Part shown: one piece after another, positions 54,358 through 62,931 of the stretch | Layout of the letters: each line of letters begins with the position of its first letter | Position numbering within the stretch: position 1 is the first letter of the stretch | From: Novosphingobium silvae | Lineage (GTDB): Bacteria; Pseudomonadota; Alphaproteobacteria; Sphingomonadales; Sphingomonadaceae | DNA length: 64,000 nt | NCBI RefSeq assembly: GCF_009856825.1 | Contig: NZ_WVTD01000007.1 | Coordinates: 62,001 to 126,000 of the forward strand | Direction: 5' to 3' | Translations under genes and position numbers: made by a program | Notes under the pieces: generated by a model | What the model saw: the letters and a program-made list of their open reading frames with translations, nothing else | Database searches by the model: none | What the model was told of the DNA's origin: nothing

Positions 54358-56139
54358 ATGACGTTTTCCGACAGCCCTGCCGGCTCCCTCTTCCACCGCC
54401 GCCATGTTCTTGCCTTGGGAGCCACGCTTGCAGGCTCGCTTGGATCAGGGCTCTTGCCGGCATGGGCGCGCAGCGGCACGCATGGTCTTGTCCACGGCAG
54501 GGGAGGCGTTGTTGCAGCAGGCTCGGGCGTCCTGTCGGGCGAGGACATCGCCTTGGAAATCGCCGAAGGCCAGTTCGCCACCGGGGGACGTTCGGCGCAC
54601 GCGGTAACGGTCAACGGCACGCTGCCCGCTCCGCTGCTTCGCCTTCAGGAAGGGCGCACCGTACGCATCTCCGTAGCGAACCGATTGCGCGAGCAGACGT
54701 CGATCCACTGGCACGGCCTTCTCGTGCCGTTCCAGATGGATGGGGTGCCCGGCATCAGTTTTCCGGGTATCGATCCCGGCGACACTTTCGTCTACGAATT
54801 TCCCGTCAGGCACTCAGGCACGTTCTGGTATCACTCCCACTCCGGAATGCAGGAGGCGGTCGGCCTTTACGGACCCATCGTCATCGATCCGGAAAGCGAC
54901 GATCCGCTCGCCTGCGAGCGCGAGCATGTGCTCGTGCTGTCCGACTGGAGCCCGATTCACCCGCATGAGCAGATGCGCCGCCTCAAGATGCAGAGCGGAT
55001 ACTTCAATCGCCAGCGTCAGACACTGGCCGGACTGCTTGCGGGTGAGGACCAGCCGCTTGCGGATCGCCTCGCCTGGGCGCGGATGCGCATGGATGCCAC
55101 GGACATCGCGGACGTGACGGGCTCGACCTACAGCTTCCTCGTGAACGGGCATGGGACGGCGGAGAACTGGACCGGACTTTTCCAGCCGGGCGAAAGGGTG
55201 CGCCTTCGCGTCATCAACGCATCTTCGATGACCAACTTCAACTTCCGGATCCCGGGCCTGCCGCTGACGGTGGTTGCGAGCGACGGAAACGCCGTGAAGC
55301 CTGTGGAAACCGACGAGGTGCAGATCGCCATCGCCGAGACCTATGACTTCATCGTCGAGCCGGGTAGCGCCGAAACCTACGCCATCGTGGCCGAGGCGAT
55401 CGACAGGTCCGGGCTGGTGCGTGCAACCCTTGCGCGGCAGCCCGGGCTGTCTGCCACGATCCCCACCCTTCGCGAGCGTCCCATCCTTACCATGCGCGAT
55501 ATGGGTATGGATATGGGCGGCATGGACATGAGCGGCATGGACATGAGCGGCAAGGAAACGCACGGGATGGCCGATCACTCCATGTCGATGCGCGATCCTT
55601 CCGTTGCGCCCGGTGTGAAGATGGGGCCGGGCGTGGCGATGCTCTCGCCCATGCCGGTCGACAGGCTGGCGGACCGGCCGACCGGGTTGGAAGATGTCGG
55701 TCACCGCGTCCTGACCTATGCCCAGCTACGTTCGCGCGACCCGAACCCCGACCAGCGCACGCCAAGCCGGCAGATCGATGTTCACCTCACCGCCAATATG
55801 GAGCGGTACATGTGGTCGATCGATGGCAAGTCGATGTCCGAAAACCCGGAACCGATCGCGTTCCAGCTCGGGGAGCGGGTGCGTGTTAACCTGATCAACG
55901 ATACGATGATGCCGCATCCGATCCACCTTCACGGCCATTTTTTCGAGCTGGTCAGCGGACAGCCGGGGGACCGCGTCAGGAAGCACACCGTGAACGTTCT
56001 TCCCGGCGGCAAGGTCGCGTTCGACCTTACCGCCGATGCGGAAGGAGACTGGGCGTTCCACTGCCACATGCTCCTGCACATGCATGCAGGGATGATGCGT
56101 GTCGTCACTGTCCGGCGCGATACGGCGGGAGAGGAGTGA
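54358..56139 (+). CDS. copA: copper resistance multicopper oxidase CopA
   Basis: Periplasmic cuprous oxidase. 593 aa with a twin-Arg signal (HRRHVLALGA). Copper sites: SIHWHGLLV, FWYHSHSGMQ, HPIHLHGHFFEL and HCHMLLHMHAGMM. A Met-rich loop (repeats of MDMSGMDMSG) at about 380-415 binds Cu(I). Followed directly by copB. Confidence 0.95.
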   Translation: MTFSDSPAGSLFHRRHVLALGATLAGSLGSGLLPAWARSGTHGLVHGRGGVVAAGSGVLSGEDIALEIAEGQFATGGRSAHAVTVNGTLPAPLLRLQEGRTVRISVANRLREQTSIHWHGLLVPFQMDGVPGISFPGIDPGDTFVYEFPVRHSGTFWYHSHSGMQEAVGLYGPIVIDPESDDPLACEREHVLVLSDWSPIHPHEQMRRLKMQSGYFNRQRQTLAGLLAGEDQPLADRLAWARMRMDATDIADVTGSTYSFLVNGHGTAENWTGLFQPGERVRLRVINASSMTNFNFRIPGLPLTVVASDGNAVKPVETDEVQIAIAETYDFIVEPGSAETYAIVAEAIDRSGLVRATLARQPGLSATIPTLRERPILTMRDMGMDMGGMDMSGMDMSGKETHGMADHSMSMRDPSVAPGVKMGPGVAMLSPMPVDRLADRPTGLEDVGHRVLTYAQLRSRDPNPDQRTPSRQIDVHLTANMERYMWSIDGKSMSENPEPIAFQLGERVRVNLINDTMMPHPIHLHGHFFELVSGQPGDRVRKHTVNVLPGGKVAFDLTADAEGDWAFHCHMLLHMHAGMMRVVTVRRDTAGEE

Positions 56140-57152
56140 TGAGGCGCAGGACGAGCCTGCTGGCCGCTTCGTTGCCGATGCTCGCGGCAGCAACGCCGAT
56201 TGCCGCACTCGCGCAGGACGCCGCCGGCACGAGCGCGGGCGCCACGAGCCATGCCGGGATGGACCACTCAACTATGGACCACTCGAGCATGGATCACTCA
56301 GGCATGAGCCATTCCATGCCCGACCCTCAGGGCAGAACTTCGGCAGGTTCTTCCGAGCACGGTCATGACGCTCATGCGGGGCACGTCATGCCTTCTTCGC
56401 CGGTCTCCGATAAACCGGGCGATGCTCCCGCGCCGCCCGTTCCCACCGACCATTCCGCCGATGCCTTCTTCGCGCCCGATCGGATGGAAGCGTCGCGCGG
56501 GGTCATGCTCGAGGAAATGCGCTTCAGCACATTCGCGCTGCAGGTAGACCGCCTTGAATATCGCGCGGGCAAGGGGCGGGGCGGGTTCGGCTGGGATTGG
56601 CAGGCATGGTACAGCGGCGACATCGATCGCGTCGTGCTGGAAAGCGAAGGTGAGGGCACCTTCGGGCAGGCCGCCGAAAGGATCGAACTGAACGCCTTCT
56701 GGCGGCACGGGCTCGATCCATGGTTCAACCTGCAGATGGGAGTGCGGCACGACTTTCGCCCAGACCCGCAGCGCACATACGCACTCCTCGGCATCGAGGG
56801 ACTTGCGCCTTACTGGTTCGAACTGGAAGGTCAGCTTCTCGTCTCCGACAGGGGTGACGTTCATGCACGCGGCAAAGCTGCGTACCAGCAGCGCATTACC
56901 CAGTCGGTTGTCCTGGAGCCTGAACTGGAAGTCGACATGGCGATGCAGGACGTTCCCGAACTCCAGGTTGGTGCGGGGTTCGAGCGGCTCGAGCTTGGCG
57001 GCAGGTTGCGTTACGAACGCAACCGTTCGCTTGCGCCGTACGTCGGTGTGCACTGGGAGCGAAAGCTCGGGAAGACGGCACGGCTTGCGAGAAGCTCCGG
57101 CGAAAACGCCTCTGGAATCTCGGCCGTGTTCGGCATGCGCGCGATGTTCTAG
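56139..57152 (+). CDS. copB: copper resistance outer membrane protein CopB
   Basis: 337 aa from ATG 56139, overlapping the copA stop; a GTG at 56136 is possible. Signal peptide to about ALAQD, then His/Met-rich repeats (DHSTMDHSSMDHSGM) and a beta-barrel domain (FRPDPQRTYALLGIEGLAPYWFELEG) typical of CopB (PF05275). Cooperates with CopA. Confidence 0.93.
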   Translation: MRRRTSLLAASLPMLAAATPIAALAQDAAGTSAGATSHAGMDHSTMDHSSMDHSGMSHSMPDPQGRTSAGSSEHGHDAHAGHVMPSSPVSDKPGDAPAPPVPTDHSADAFFAPDRMEASRGVMLEEMRFSTFALQVDRLEYRAGKGRGGFGWDWQAWYSGDIDRVVLESEGEGTFGQAAERIELNAFWRHGLDPWFNLQMGVRHDFRPDPQRTYALLGIEGLAPYWFELEGQLLVSDRGDVHARGKAAYQQRITQSVVLEPELEVDMAMQDVPELQVGAGFERLELGGRLRYERNRSLAPYVGVHWERKLGKTARLARSSGENASGISAVFGMRAMF

Positions 57153-57380
57153 CGCGGCATCTTCGGCCGCCCAAGGGGAGAAACGCGGGACGGTGCCGGA
57201 GTGCCCTCCAAGATCCTGCAGTAAGCTGAGGTGCCTCTGATATCGTTATCATCATGACCGCGGGCCGGTGTTCGAACGGTGGCGGTGTGGCCATAGCCTT
57301 TTCCGGTTCTGAAAGGTTCCGTTCGGGCTGGGCAAGGCAAGGCAAGTAGCTCTTGTCTTACGCTGGACCAGCCGTTAGTT

Positions 57381-57394
57381 TGATAGCGCTAGCA
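57381..57394. promoter_or_regulatory. LacI-family operator upstream of the pentose genes
   Basis: TGATAGCGCTAGCA, near-palindromic around TAGCGCTA, 24 nt before the GH43 start. It matches the TGNTANCGNTANCA-type operator of LacI/GalR regulators, including Caulobacter XylR. The regulator gene is not in the window. Confidence 0.65.
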
Positions 57395-57417
57395 TAAAAA
57401 CAAGCACGGAGAGAGGC

Positions 57418-59046
57418 ATGAAGTTGGACCGCCGCCAGGCTATCGGCGCGACGATGGGCGTGATGTCGATGACGGCGCTCTCAGGCACTGCCGCTCGTGC
57501 TGCGGGACAGTCTTTATGCACTACGGAGAAAGCACCGGCGGCTGCAGGGCTGCCCCCCTACCGTCGCGGCTTCGATAACCAGCGCGTATCGGATCTCGGG
57601 AACGGAACGTACCTGAATCCGCTGATGGCCGGCGACCATCCCGATCCTTCGATCATGAAGGACGGGAAGGACTACTACATGACCTTTTCCACCTTCGACT
57701 CCTATCCGGGTCTGGTCGTGTGGCACTCTCGCGACCTCATCAACTGGCGGCCCATCACGGCGGCGCTGACCCGGAATGTCGGCGCCGTGTGGGCGCCGGA
57801 CATCTGCAAGCATGACGGCCGCTACTTCATCTATTTCCCGGCCAAGGCGAGCCCTAACGCCAACTACGTCATCTGGGCGGATCGCATCGAGGGGCCGTGG
57901 AGCGATCCCATCGATCTTGGCCTGCCGGACCATATCGATCCGGGCCACGCCGTGGGCGAGGACGGGTCCCGCTGGCTTTTCCTTTCCGGCGGCGATCGCA
58001 TCCGCCTGTCCGAAGACGGACTGCGTACGGTCGGGGCGGTGGAGCATGTCTACGATCCCTGGCGCTATCCGGAAGAATGGAACGTCGAAGGGTTCTCGCC
58101 CGAGGGACCGAAGATCGTTCGGCACGGCAGCTACTTCTATCTCATCACCGCCGTGGGCGGCACTGCCGGGCCACCGACGGGGCACATGGTGATTGCAGCG
58201 CGTTCCCGGTCGATCCATGGACCCTGGGAGAACTGCCCCCACAATCCGATCGTGCGCACCACCGACCTGTCCGAGGCCTGGTGGTCGAGAGGACACGCGA
58301 CCTTGTTTGAAGGCCCTGGCGGTGACTGGTGGTCGGTCTATCATGGCTTCGAGAAGGACTTCTGGACGCTTGGTCGCCAGACGCTGCTCGACCCCGTGAC
58401 GTGGACTCCCGACGGCTGGTTTCGAATGGAAGGCGGCGACTTGTCGCGGCCCATTCGTGCCCCGCAGGGCGGCACCAAGGCCGGTCCTCACGGCATGCCG
58501 CTGTCGGACGATTTCTCGCGGCTGGAACTTGGCCGACGCTGGAACTTCTTCAAGCCGGCCGCGGACGAGGCGAAGCGGGCAAGGGTGGCGGGCAACACGC
58601 TTCACCTGAAGGCGGCGGGGAGGGCACCTGTCGATTCCTCGCCTCTTCTCCTCATTGCTGGCGATATCGGGTATGAGTTTGAGTGCGAGATCGATATCGA
58701 CCCCGGCGTTACCGCTGGCCTCCTGCTGTTCTACGATCAGCAACTCTATTGCGGCCTCGGCTTCGACGAAGCGACGTTCGTGACGCATCAATATGGCATG
58801 GAGCGCGGGCGGCCGGCGAATTATCACGGACGCAAGATGCTGATGCGAGTGCGCAACGATCGCCACATCGTCGCCGTCCATACGAGCGGTGACGGTGGTA
58901 AGACGTGGAAGCGCTTCGATCGCGGGATGGAGGTCTCGGGATACCACCACAATGTCCGCGGCGGTTTCCTCATGCTTCGCCCCGGGCTCTACGCGGCCGG
59001 TGACGGCGAGGCCCGCTTCCGCGATTTCAAGTTCCGCGCGCTGTGA
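57418..59046 (+). CDS. exported GH43 family glycosidase (xylosidase/arabinosidase type)
   Basis: 542 aa. Twin-Arg signal (MKLDRRQAIGA). Five-bladed propeller: general base Asp76 in HPDPS, Asp128 in WAPD, general acid probably Glu229 in SPEGPKI. A C-terminal beta-sandwich (about 350-542) is the xylosidase-type accessory domain. Neighbours handle pentose acids, so it likely frees xylose or arabinose. Confidence 0.88.
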   Translation: MKLDRRQAIGATMGVMSMTALSGTAARAAGQSLCTTEKAPAAAGLPPYRRGFDNQRVSDLGNGTYLNPLMAGDHPDPSIMKDGKDYYMTFSTFDSYPGLVVWHSRDLINWRPITAALTRNVGAVWAPDICKHDGRYFIYFPAKASPNANYVIWADRIEGPWSDPIDLGLPDHIDPGHAVGEDGSRWLFLSGGDRIRLSEDGLRTVGAVEHVYDPWRYPEEWNVEGFSPEGPKIVRHGSYFYLITAVGGTAGPPTGHMVIAARSRSIHGPWENCPHNPIVRTTDLSEAWWSRGHATLFEGPGGDWWSVYHGFEKDFWTLGRQTLLDPVTWTPDGWFRMEGGDLSRPIRAPQGGTKAGPHGMPLSDDFSRLELGRRWNFFKPAADEAKRARVAGNTLHLKAAGRAPVDSSPLLLIAGDIGYEFECEIDIDPGVTAGLLLFYDQQLYCGLGFDEATFVTHQYGMERGRPANYHGRKMLMRVRNDRHIVAVHTSGDGGKTWKRFDRGMEVSGYHHNVRGGFLMLRPGLYAAGDGEARFRDFKFRAL

Positions 59047-60203
59047 AGGAGCGACAAGACATTACCGACACCTTTTCCATGCTCCCGGCCGACTGGCGCG
59101 ATGGCCTTTTTCTAGGCCGGCTTGACCTCGGCGATGGGCCGACGCCGGTGTTGCTGAGCGGCGGCATCGCCTACGACATGAGCAGCTTGGCGCCGACAGT
59201 GGCCGATCTCGTGGACGCTGCTGCTTTCGATCCGGCTCTCGGCTTTCCTCTCGGCGATGTGGAAGACGTGCTGGGCAGGGCCCGCTTGCTCAGCCCCATC
59301 GACCTGCAGTGCGTCAAGGCCGCGGGCGTTACTTTCGCCGTATCGGCCCTCGAGCGTGTCATCGAGGAGCGCGCGCGCGGCGATGCCGACAAGGCGCAGG
59401 CGGTGCGTGGCGGCCTTGAAGCGCGCATCGGCGGTTCGATCCGCTCTGTCGTGCCGGGATCATCGGACGCAGCGGCATTGAAGGCCGCGCTGATCGAAGA
59501 CGGCATGTGGTCGCAGTATCTGGAGGTGGCGATCGGTCCCGACGCAGAGATCTTCACCAAGTCCCCGGTGCTTTCCACCGTTGGGTCGGGCGCCCTCATC
59601 GGAGTGCGTTCGGACTCCGACTGGAACAATCCCGAGCCCGAGATCGTCCTGCTCGCGGACGCTCGCGGGAAGCCGGTTGGGGCAACCCTGGGCAACGATG
59701 TCAATCTTAGGGATTTCGAGGGCCGTTCGGCGTTGCTCCTGGGCAAAGCGAAGGACAACAATGCTTCCTGCGCGATAGGACCCTTCGTGCGGCTGTTCGA
59801 CGCAGGGTACTCGATCTCCGATGTGGAAAGCGCGCAGGTGCTGCTGCGCATCGAAGGGCCCGAAGGCTTCCTGCTCGAAGGGGAAAGCCGCATGTCCGAG
59901 ATCAGCCGACCCCCGCTCGATCTTCTGCGCCAGTGCTTTTCCGAGCACCAGTATCCGGACGGAGTGGTGTTGTTTCTGGGCACGCTGTTCGCGCCGACGC
60001 AGGACCGCGATGCACCCGGACGGGGCTTCACGCACAAGGCAGGCGATCTCGTGACGATCTCGAGTGCTCGCCTCGGAACGCTGGTCAATACCGTCTCCAC
60101 CTCGAGCGAAGCTCCGTCCTGGGAGACGGGTATCTCCGCACTTTATCGTAATCTCGCGGCACGCGGTCTGATCCGCGCGCAAGCCGCAGTGCTGGCCGAC
60201 TGA
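59043..60203 (+). CDS. xylX: 2-keto-3-deoxy-xylonate dehydratase-like (XylX, FAH family)
   Basis: 386 aa from a GTG overlapping GH43; the start is uncertain because AAGGAG lies just after it (ATG 59079 alternative). FAH-fold: MLPADWRDGLFLGRL, metal site NNPEPEIVLLADARG, GNDVNLRDFEGR. Resembles Caulobacter XylX, which dehydrates KDX to 2-ketoglutarate semialdehyde. Confidence 0.75.
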   Translation: MKERQDITDTFSMLPADWRDGLFLGRLDLGDGPTPVLLSGGIAYDMSSLAPTVADLVDAAAFDPALGFPLGDVEDVLGRARLLSPIDLQCVKAAGVTFAVSALERVIEERARGDADKAQAVRGGLEARIGGSIRSVVPGSSDAAALKAALIEDGMWSQYLEVAIGPDAEIFTKSPVLSTVGSGALIGVRSDSDWNNPEPEIVLLADARGKPVGATLGNDVNLRDFEGRSALLLGKAKDNNASCAIGPFVRLFDAGYSISDVESAQVLLRIEGPEGFLLEGESRMSEISRPPLDLLRQCFSEHQYPDGVVLFLGTLFAPTQDRDAPGRGFTHKAGDLVTISSARLGTLVNTVSTSSEAPSWETGISALYRNLAARGLIRAQAAVLAD

Positions 60204-60231
60204 ACGCCACCTCCGGAACTGAAGGAAGATC

Positions 60232-61029
60232 ATGCTCACCACCGCCATGTCTGACAGCGTGGAAAATACAGGGATGGCGCGCTTTCCCTCTCTCGCCGGG
60301 AAAGGAGTCTTCGTCTCAGGCGGCGGCTCCGGCATCGGCGCGGCGCTCGTCGAGGCTTTTGCCCTGCAAGGAGCGAAGGTCCTCTTCGTGGACATCGCGG
60401 ATGAACCGTCACGGGCATTGGTCGCGAAGCTTGACGGCAAGGTCGAGTTCACTCCCCGGTTCGTCGCAGGGGATCTTCGGGACTTGGCTTTCGTCAGGAC
60501 AAGGATCGGGGAGGCGCATGCCGAGCTTGGCCGCCTCGACATCCTCGTCAACAACGCCGCGAACGATGACCGCCATCACATAGCGGACGTCACGCCCGAG
60601 TACTGGGACGAGCGCATGGCGGTGAACCTGCGCCATCTGTTCTTCGCCTCCCAGGCCGCGATTCCATTCATGGAGGCTGCAGGAGCCGGGGTAATCCTGA
60701 ATTTCGGATCCATCAGCTGGCACCTCGCGCTTGACCAGCTTTCGCTGTACCAGACGGCAAAGGCCGGGATCGAGGGAATGACCCGCGCCATGGCCCGCGA
60801 GCTTGGCGAGAAGAACATCCGGGTCTGCGCGATCGTTCCGGGCAACGTCCAGACGCCGCGGCAGGAGAGGTGGTACACGCCTGAGGGTGAGCGGGAAATC
60901 CTTGATGCGCAGTGCCTGAAGGCGCGCGTGCAGCCCGAGGACGTGGCCGCGCTCGCGCTGTTCCTGGCCTCGGACGATGCGCGGATGTGCACCGGGCACG
61001 AGTACTTCGTCGATGCGGGATGGCGCTGA
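60232..61029 (+). CDS. xylB: D-xylose 1-dehydrogenase-like SDR (XylB type)
   Basis: 265 aa with Shine-Dalgarno GAAGGAAG. NAD motif SGGGSGIG at about 29-36, catalytic FGSISWHLALDQLSLYQTAK and NNAANDDRHHIADV. These match the Caulobacter XylB segments (NNAGNDDRHKLADV, CTGHEYWIDAGWR-like end CTGHEYFVDAGWR) as I remember them. Oxidises xylose to xylonolactone with NAD. Confidence 0.85.
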   Translation: MLTTAMSDSVENTGMARFPSLAGKGVFVSGGGSGIGAALVEAFALQGAKVLFVDIADEPSRALVAKLDGKVEFTPRFVAGDLRDLAFVRTRIGEAHAELGRLDILVNNAANDDRHHIADVTPEYWDERMAVNLRHLFFASQAAIPFMEAAGAGVILNFGSISWHLALDQLSLYQTAKAGIEGMTRAMARELGEKNIRVCAIVPGNVQTPRQERWYTPEGEREILDAQCLKARVQPEDVAALALFLASDDARMCTGHEYFVDAGWR

Positions 61030-61030
61030 C

Positions 61031-61903
61031 ATGAATGTGCGGATCGCTTGCGAGGTCGGGGCCATGCTTGGCGAGGGGCCGATTTGGGACGGGCAGCGCG
61101 GCTGCCTCTGGTTCGTCGACATCAAGGGACATGCGCTTCACCGCTTCGAACCGCTGGGAGCTCTGGAAAGCTTCCGAGCGCCCGAAGAGCCGGGATGGGT
61201 TCTTCCGATGACAGACGGAGCCTTGCTGGTGGGCGCCAGGGAAGGCGTACACCTGTTCGATGGAGCGACCTTCGAACTGCTGCATCCGGTGGAGCATGAA
61301 CAGCCCGGTAATCGACTGAACGACGCTGCCGTTCATCCCGATGGCTCGGTCTGGCTCGGCACGATGGACAATGCGGAAGAAGCTCCTACCGGCGCGTACT
61401 ATCGCCTTCATGGCGGCGACCTTGAACAGCTTTCGCCTGAGCCCATGGTCATCACCAATGGGCCTGCATTCTCGCCGGATGGCGGGACGGTATACCTCGT
61501 CGACACGCTGGAGCGCGCGATCCTGGCAGCTCAGGTCGGGCCCGACGGTCGTCCGGGAGAGGCCCGTGTATTCGCCCGGTTGCCGGAGGGGATGGGATAT
61601 CCCGACGGGCCTGTCGTCGACAGCGAGGGCACCGTCTGGGTGGGGCTGTTCGGAGGCTGGGGAGTAGGCCGATTCTCGCCCGACGGTGCATGGCTGGGAC
61701 GTATCGAGTTCCCGGTGGCCAATGTCACGAAAATCGCTTTCGGTGGCCCCGATCTCAAGACCGTCTATGCCACGACTGCCCGCAAGGGACTGTCCGATGC
61801 GGAGCTGGCCCGCCAGAGCGGCGCGGGTGATCTCTTCATGTTCGAGGTTGAAGTCGCGGGGCAGGAGCAAGTCCATCCCCGACCGAGCCCGCCAACTCCC
61901 TAG
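61031..61903 (+). CDS. xylC: SMP-30/xylonolactonase-type sugar lactonase (XylC)
   Basis: 290 aa from ATG 61031, 1 nt after the xylB stop. SMP-30 propeller: EGPIWDGQRGCLWFVDIKGH holds the metal Glu; RLNDAAVHPDGSVWLGTM the Asn/Asp; VYLVDTLERAI the other Asp. Opens xylonolactone made by XylB. Confidence 0.85.
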   Translation: MNVRIACEVGAMLGEGPIWDGQRGCLWFVDIKGHALHRFEPLGALESFRAPEEPGWVLPMTDGALLVGAREGVHLFDGATFELLHPVEHEQPGNRLNDAAVHPDGSVWLGTMDNAEEAPTGAYYRLHGGDLEQLSPEPMVITNGPAFSPDGGTVYLVDTLERAILAAQVGPDGRPGEARVFARLPEGMGYPDGPVVDSEGTVWVGLFGGWGVGRFSPDGAWLGRIEFPVANVTKIAFGGPDLKTVYATTARKGLSDAELARQSGAGDLFMFEVEVAGQEQVHPRPSPPTP

Positions 61904-61979
61904 GGCGGTTCTCTCGGGAGGAGGTGGCCGGCGTTCGGCCGGTCCCCGTTCAAGATCGGGGAGGCGCGTTGCCGCCTTT

Positions 61980-62330
61980 CTATTCCTGATGATCCTCTTC
62001 GGAAGGTTGCGGACGATCAAGGTGGTCGGCGAGAGGATCGTCTTCGATCCCTTTCAACCGAGTGCCGGAGAGATAACTGGCCCGGCCCAGCAACTGGGCT
62101 CCGATCGGAAGCGTGAGCAACAGGAACAGAACGGCAAGGAAGGCCGACGCCCGGCCCTCCACCATATCGGACGCAGTGACACCGCCAAGCAGCAGGGCGG
62201 TCCCCAAGGTGCCGGCCTTGGTCCCGCTGTGCATGCGTTGCAGCGGATCTCCAAGCCGGACAAGACCTATGGCGGCGACAAGGAGAAAGCCTGCTCCAAG
62301 GATCATGCAGATATTGGATACCACCGTCAT
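61980..62330 (-). CDS. mnhG: Na+/H+ antiporter subunit G
   Basis: 116 aa. MTVVSNICMILGAGFLLVAAIGLVRLGDPLQRMHSGTKAGTLG matches MnhG/PhaG: three helices, signature RxxDxxxRxH. Start overlaps the mnhF stop (ATGA). Last gene of the antiporter operon. Confidence 0.92.
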   Translation of the reverse strand: MTVVSNICMILGAGFLLVAAIGLVRLGDPLQRMHSGTKAGTLGTALLLGGVTASDMVEGRASAFLAVLFLLLTLPIGAQLLGRASYLSGTRLKGIEDDPLADHLDRPQPSEEDHQE

Positions 62331-62602
62331 GGCTTCCCCCCGTCCCGCTCGAGGAAAGCGGCGAATGCGGCGGTGGCGACAAAGTTGATGAGCGACAGCG
62401 CCAGCGCAACGTCCATGAACAATACCCGGCCCGTCGCAAGAGCCGCGATGGCGGTGAACCCCACCGCCACGGCGGTCAACATGTCGAGGGCGACGAAGCG
62501 ATCCGCGAGGCTGGGGCCGCGAACCATGCGCCACCCTGCCAGGACGAGAGCGATGGCAAGAACGATCAGGAGCGCTCCTGCGAGGGTTTGCTGGTCGATC
62601 AT
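62327..62602 (-). CDS. mnhF: Na+/H+ antiporter subunit F
   Basis: 91 aa, three helices. RGPSLADRFVALDMLT is the MnhF/PhaF motif. Overlaps mnhE and mnhG by 4 nt. Confidence 0.93.
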   Translation of the reverse strand: MIDQQTLAGALLIVLAIALVLAGWRMVRGPSLADRFVALDMLTAVAVGFTAIAALATGRVLFMDVALALSLINFVATAAFAAFLERDGGKP

Positions 62603-62931
62603 CTTTCCAGCTCCAGGATCCAGCGTTCGTAGTGCCGTTTGAAGTGCTCTGCCGATTGCTGCGGATCATCCGTATCGAGTACGTGCAGGTAGATCGTGCG
62701 CAGGTCCTTCGAGACGTGCAGGCAAGTCGAGCCGGGCGTGAGAGAAGTGAAATACGCGAACAGGGCAACGGCCCAGGGTTTGCGAACGGAGACAGGAACT
62801 GCCACGATGGCCGGCCGCGTAGCTGGCCGGGGCGACAGAACGATGCGTGCGACCGAAATCGACGCAGCGACGAGATCCCACAGGAAAACGGCCGCAAGGA
62901 CAATGATGGCGCGAAGGCGGCGCATGATCAC
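62599..62931 (-). CDS. mnhE: Na+/H+ antiporter subunit E
   Basis: 110 aa from GTG 62931 with GGGAGG 6 nt upstream; ATG 62925 is an alternative. One or two helices, then the cytosolic part with FTSLTPGSTCLHVSKD, the MnhE pattern. Overlaps mnhD. Confidence 0.9.
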   Translation of the reverse strand: MIMRRLRAIIVLAAVFLWDLVAASISVARIVLSPRPATRPAIVAVPVSVRKPWAVALFAYFTSLTPGSTCLHVSKDLRTIYLHVLDTDDPQQSAEHFKRHYERWILELER

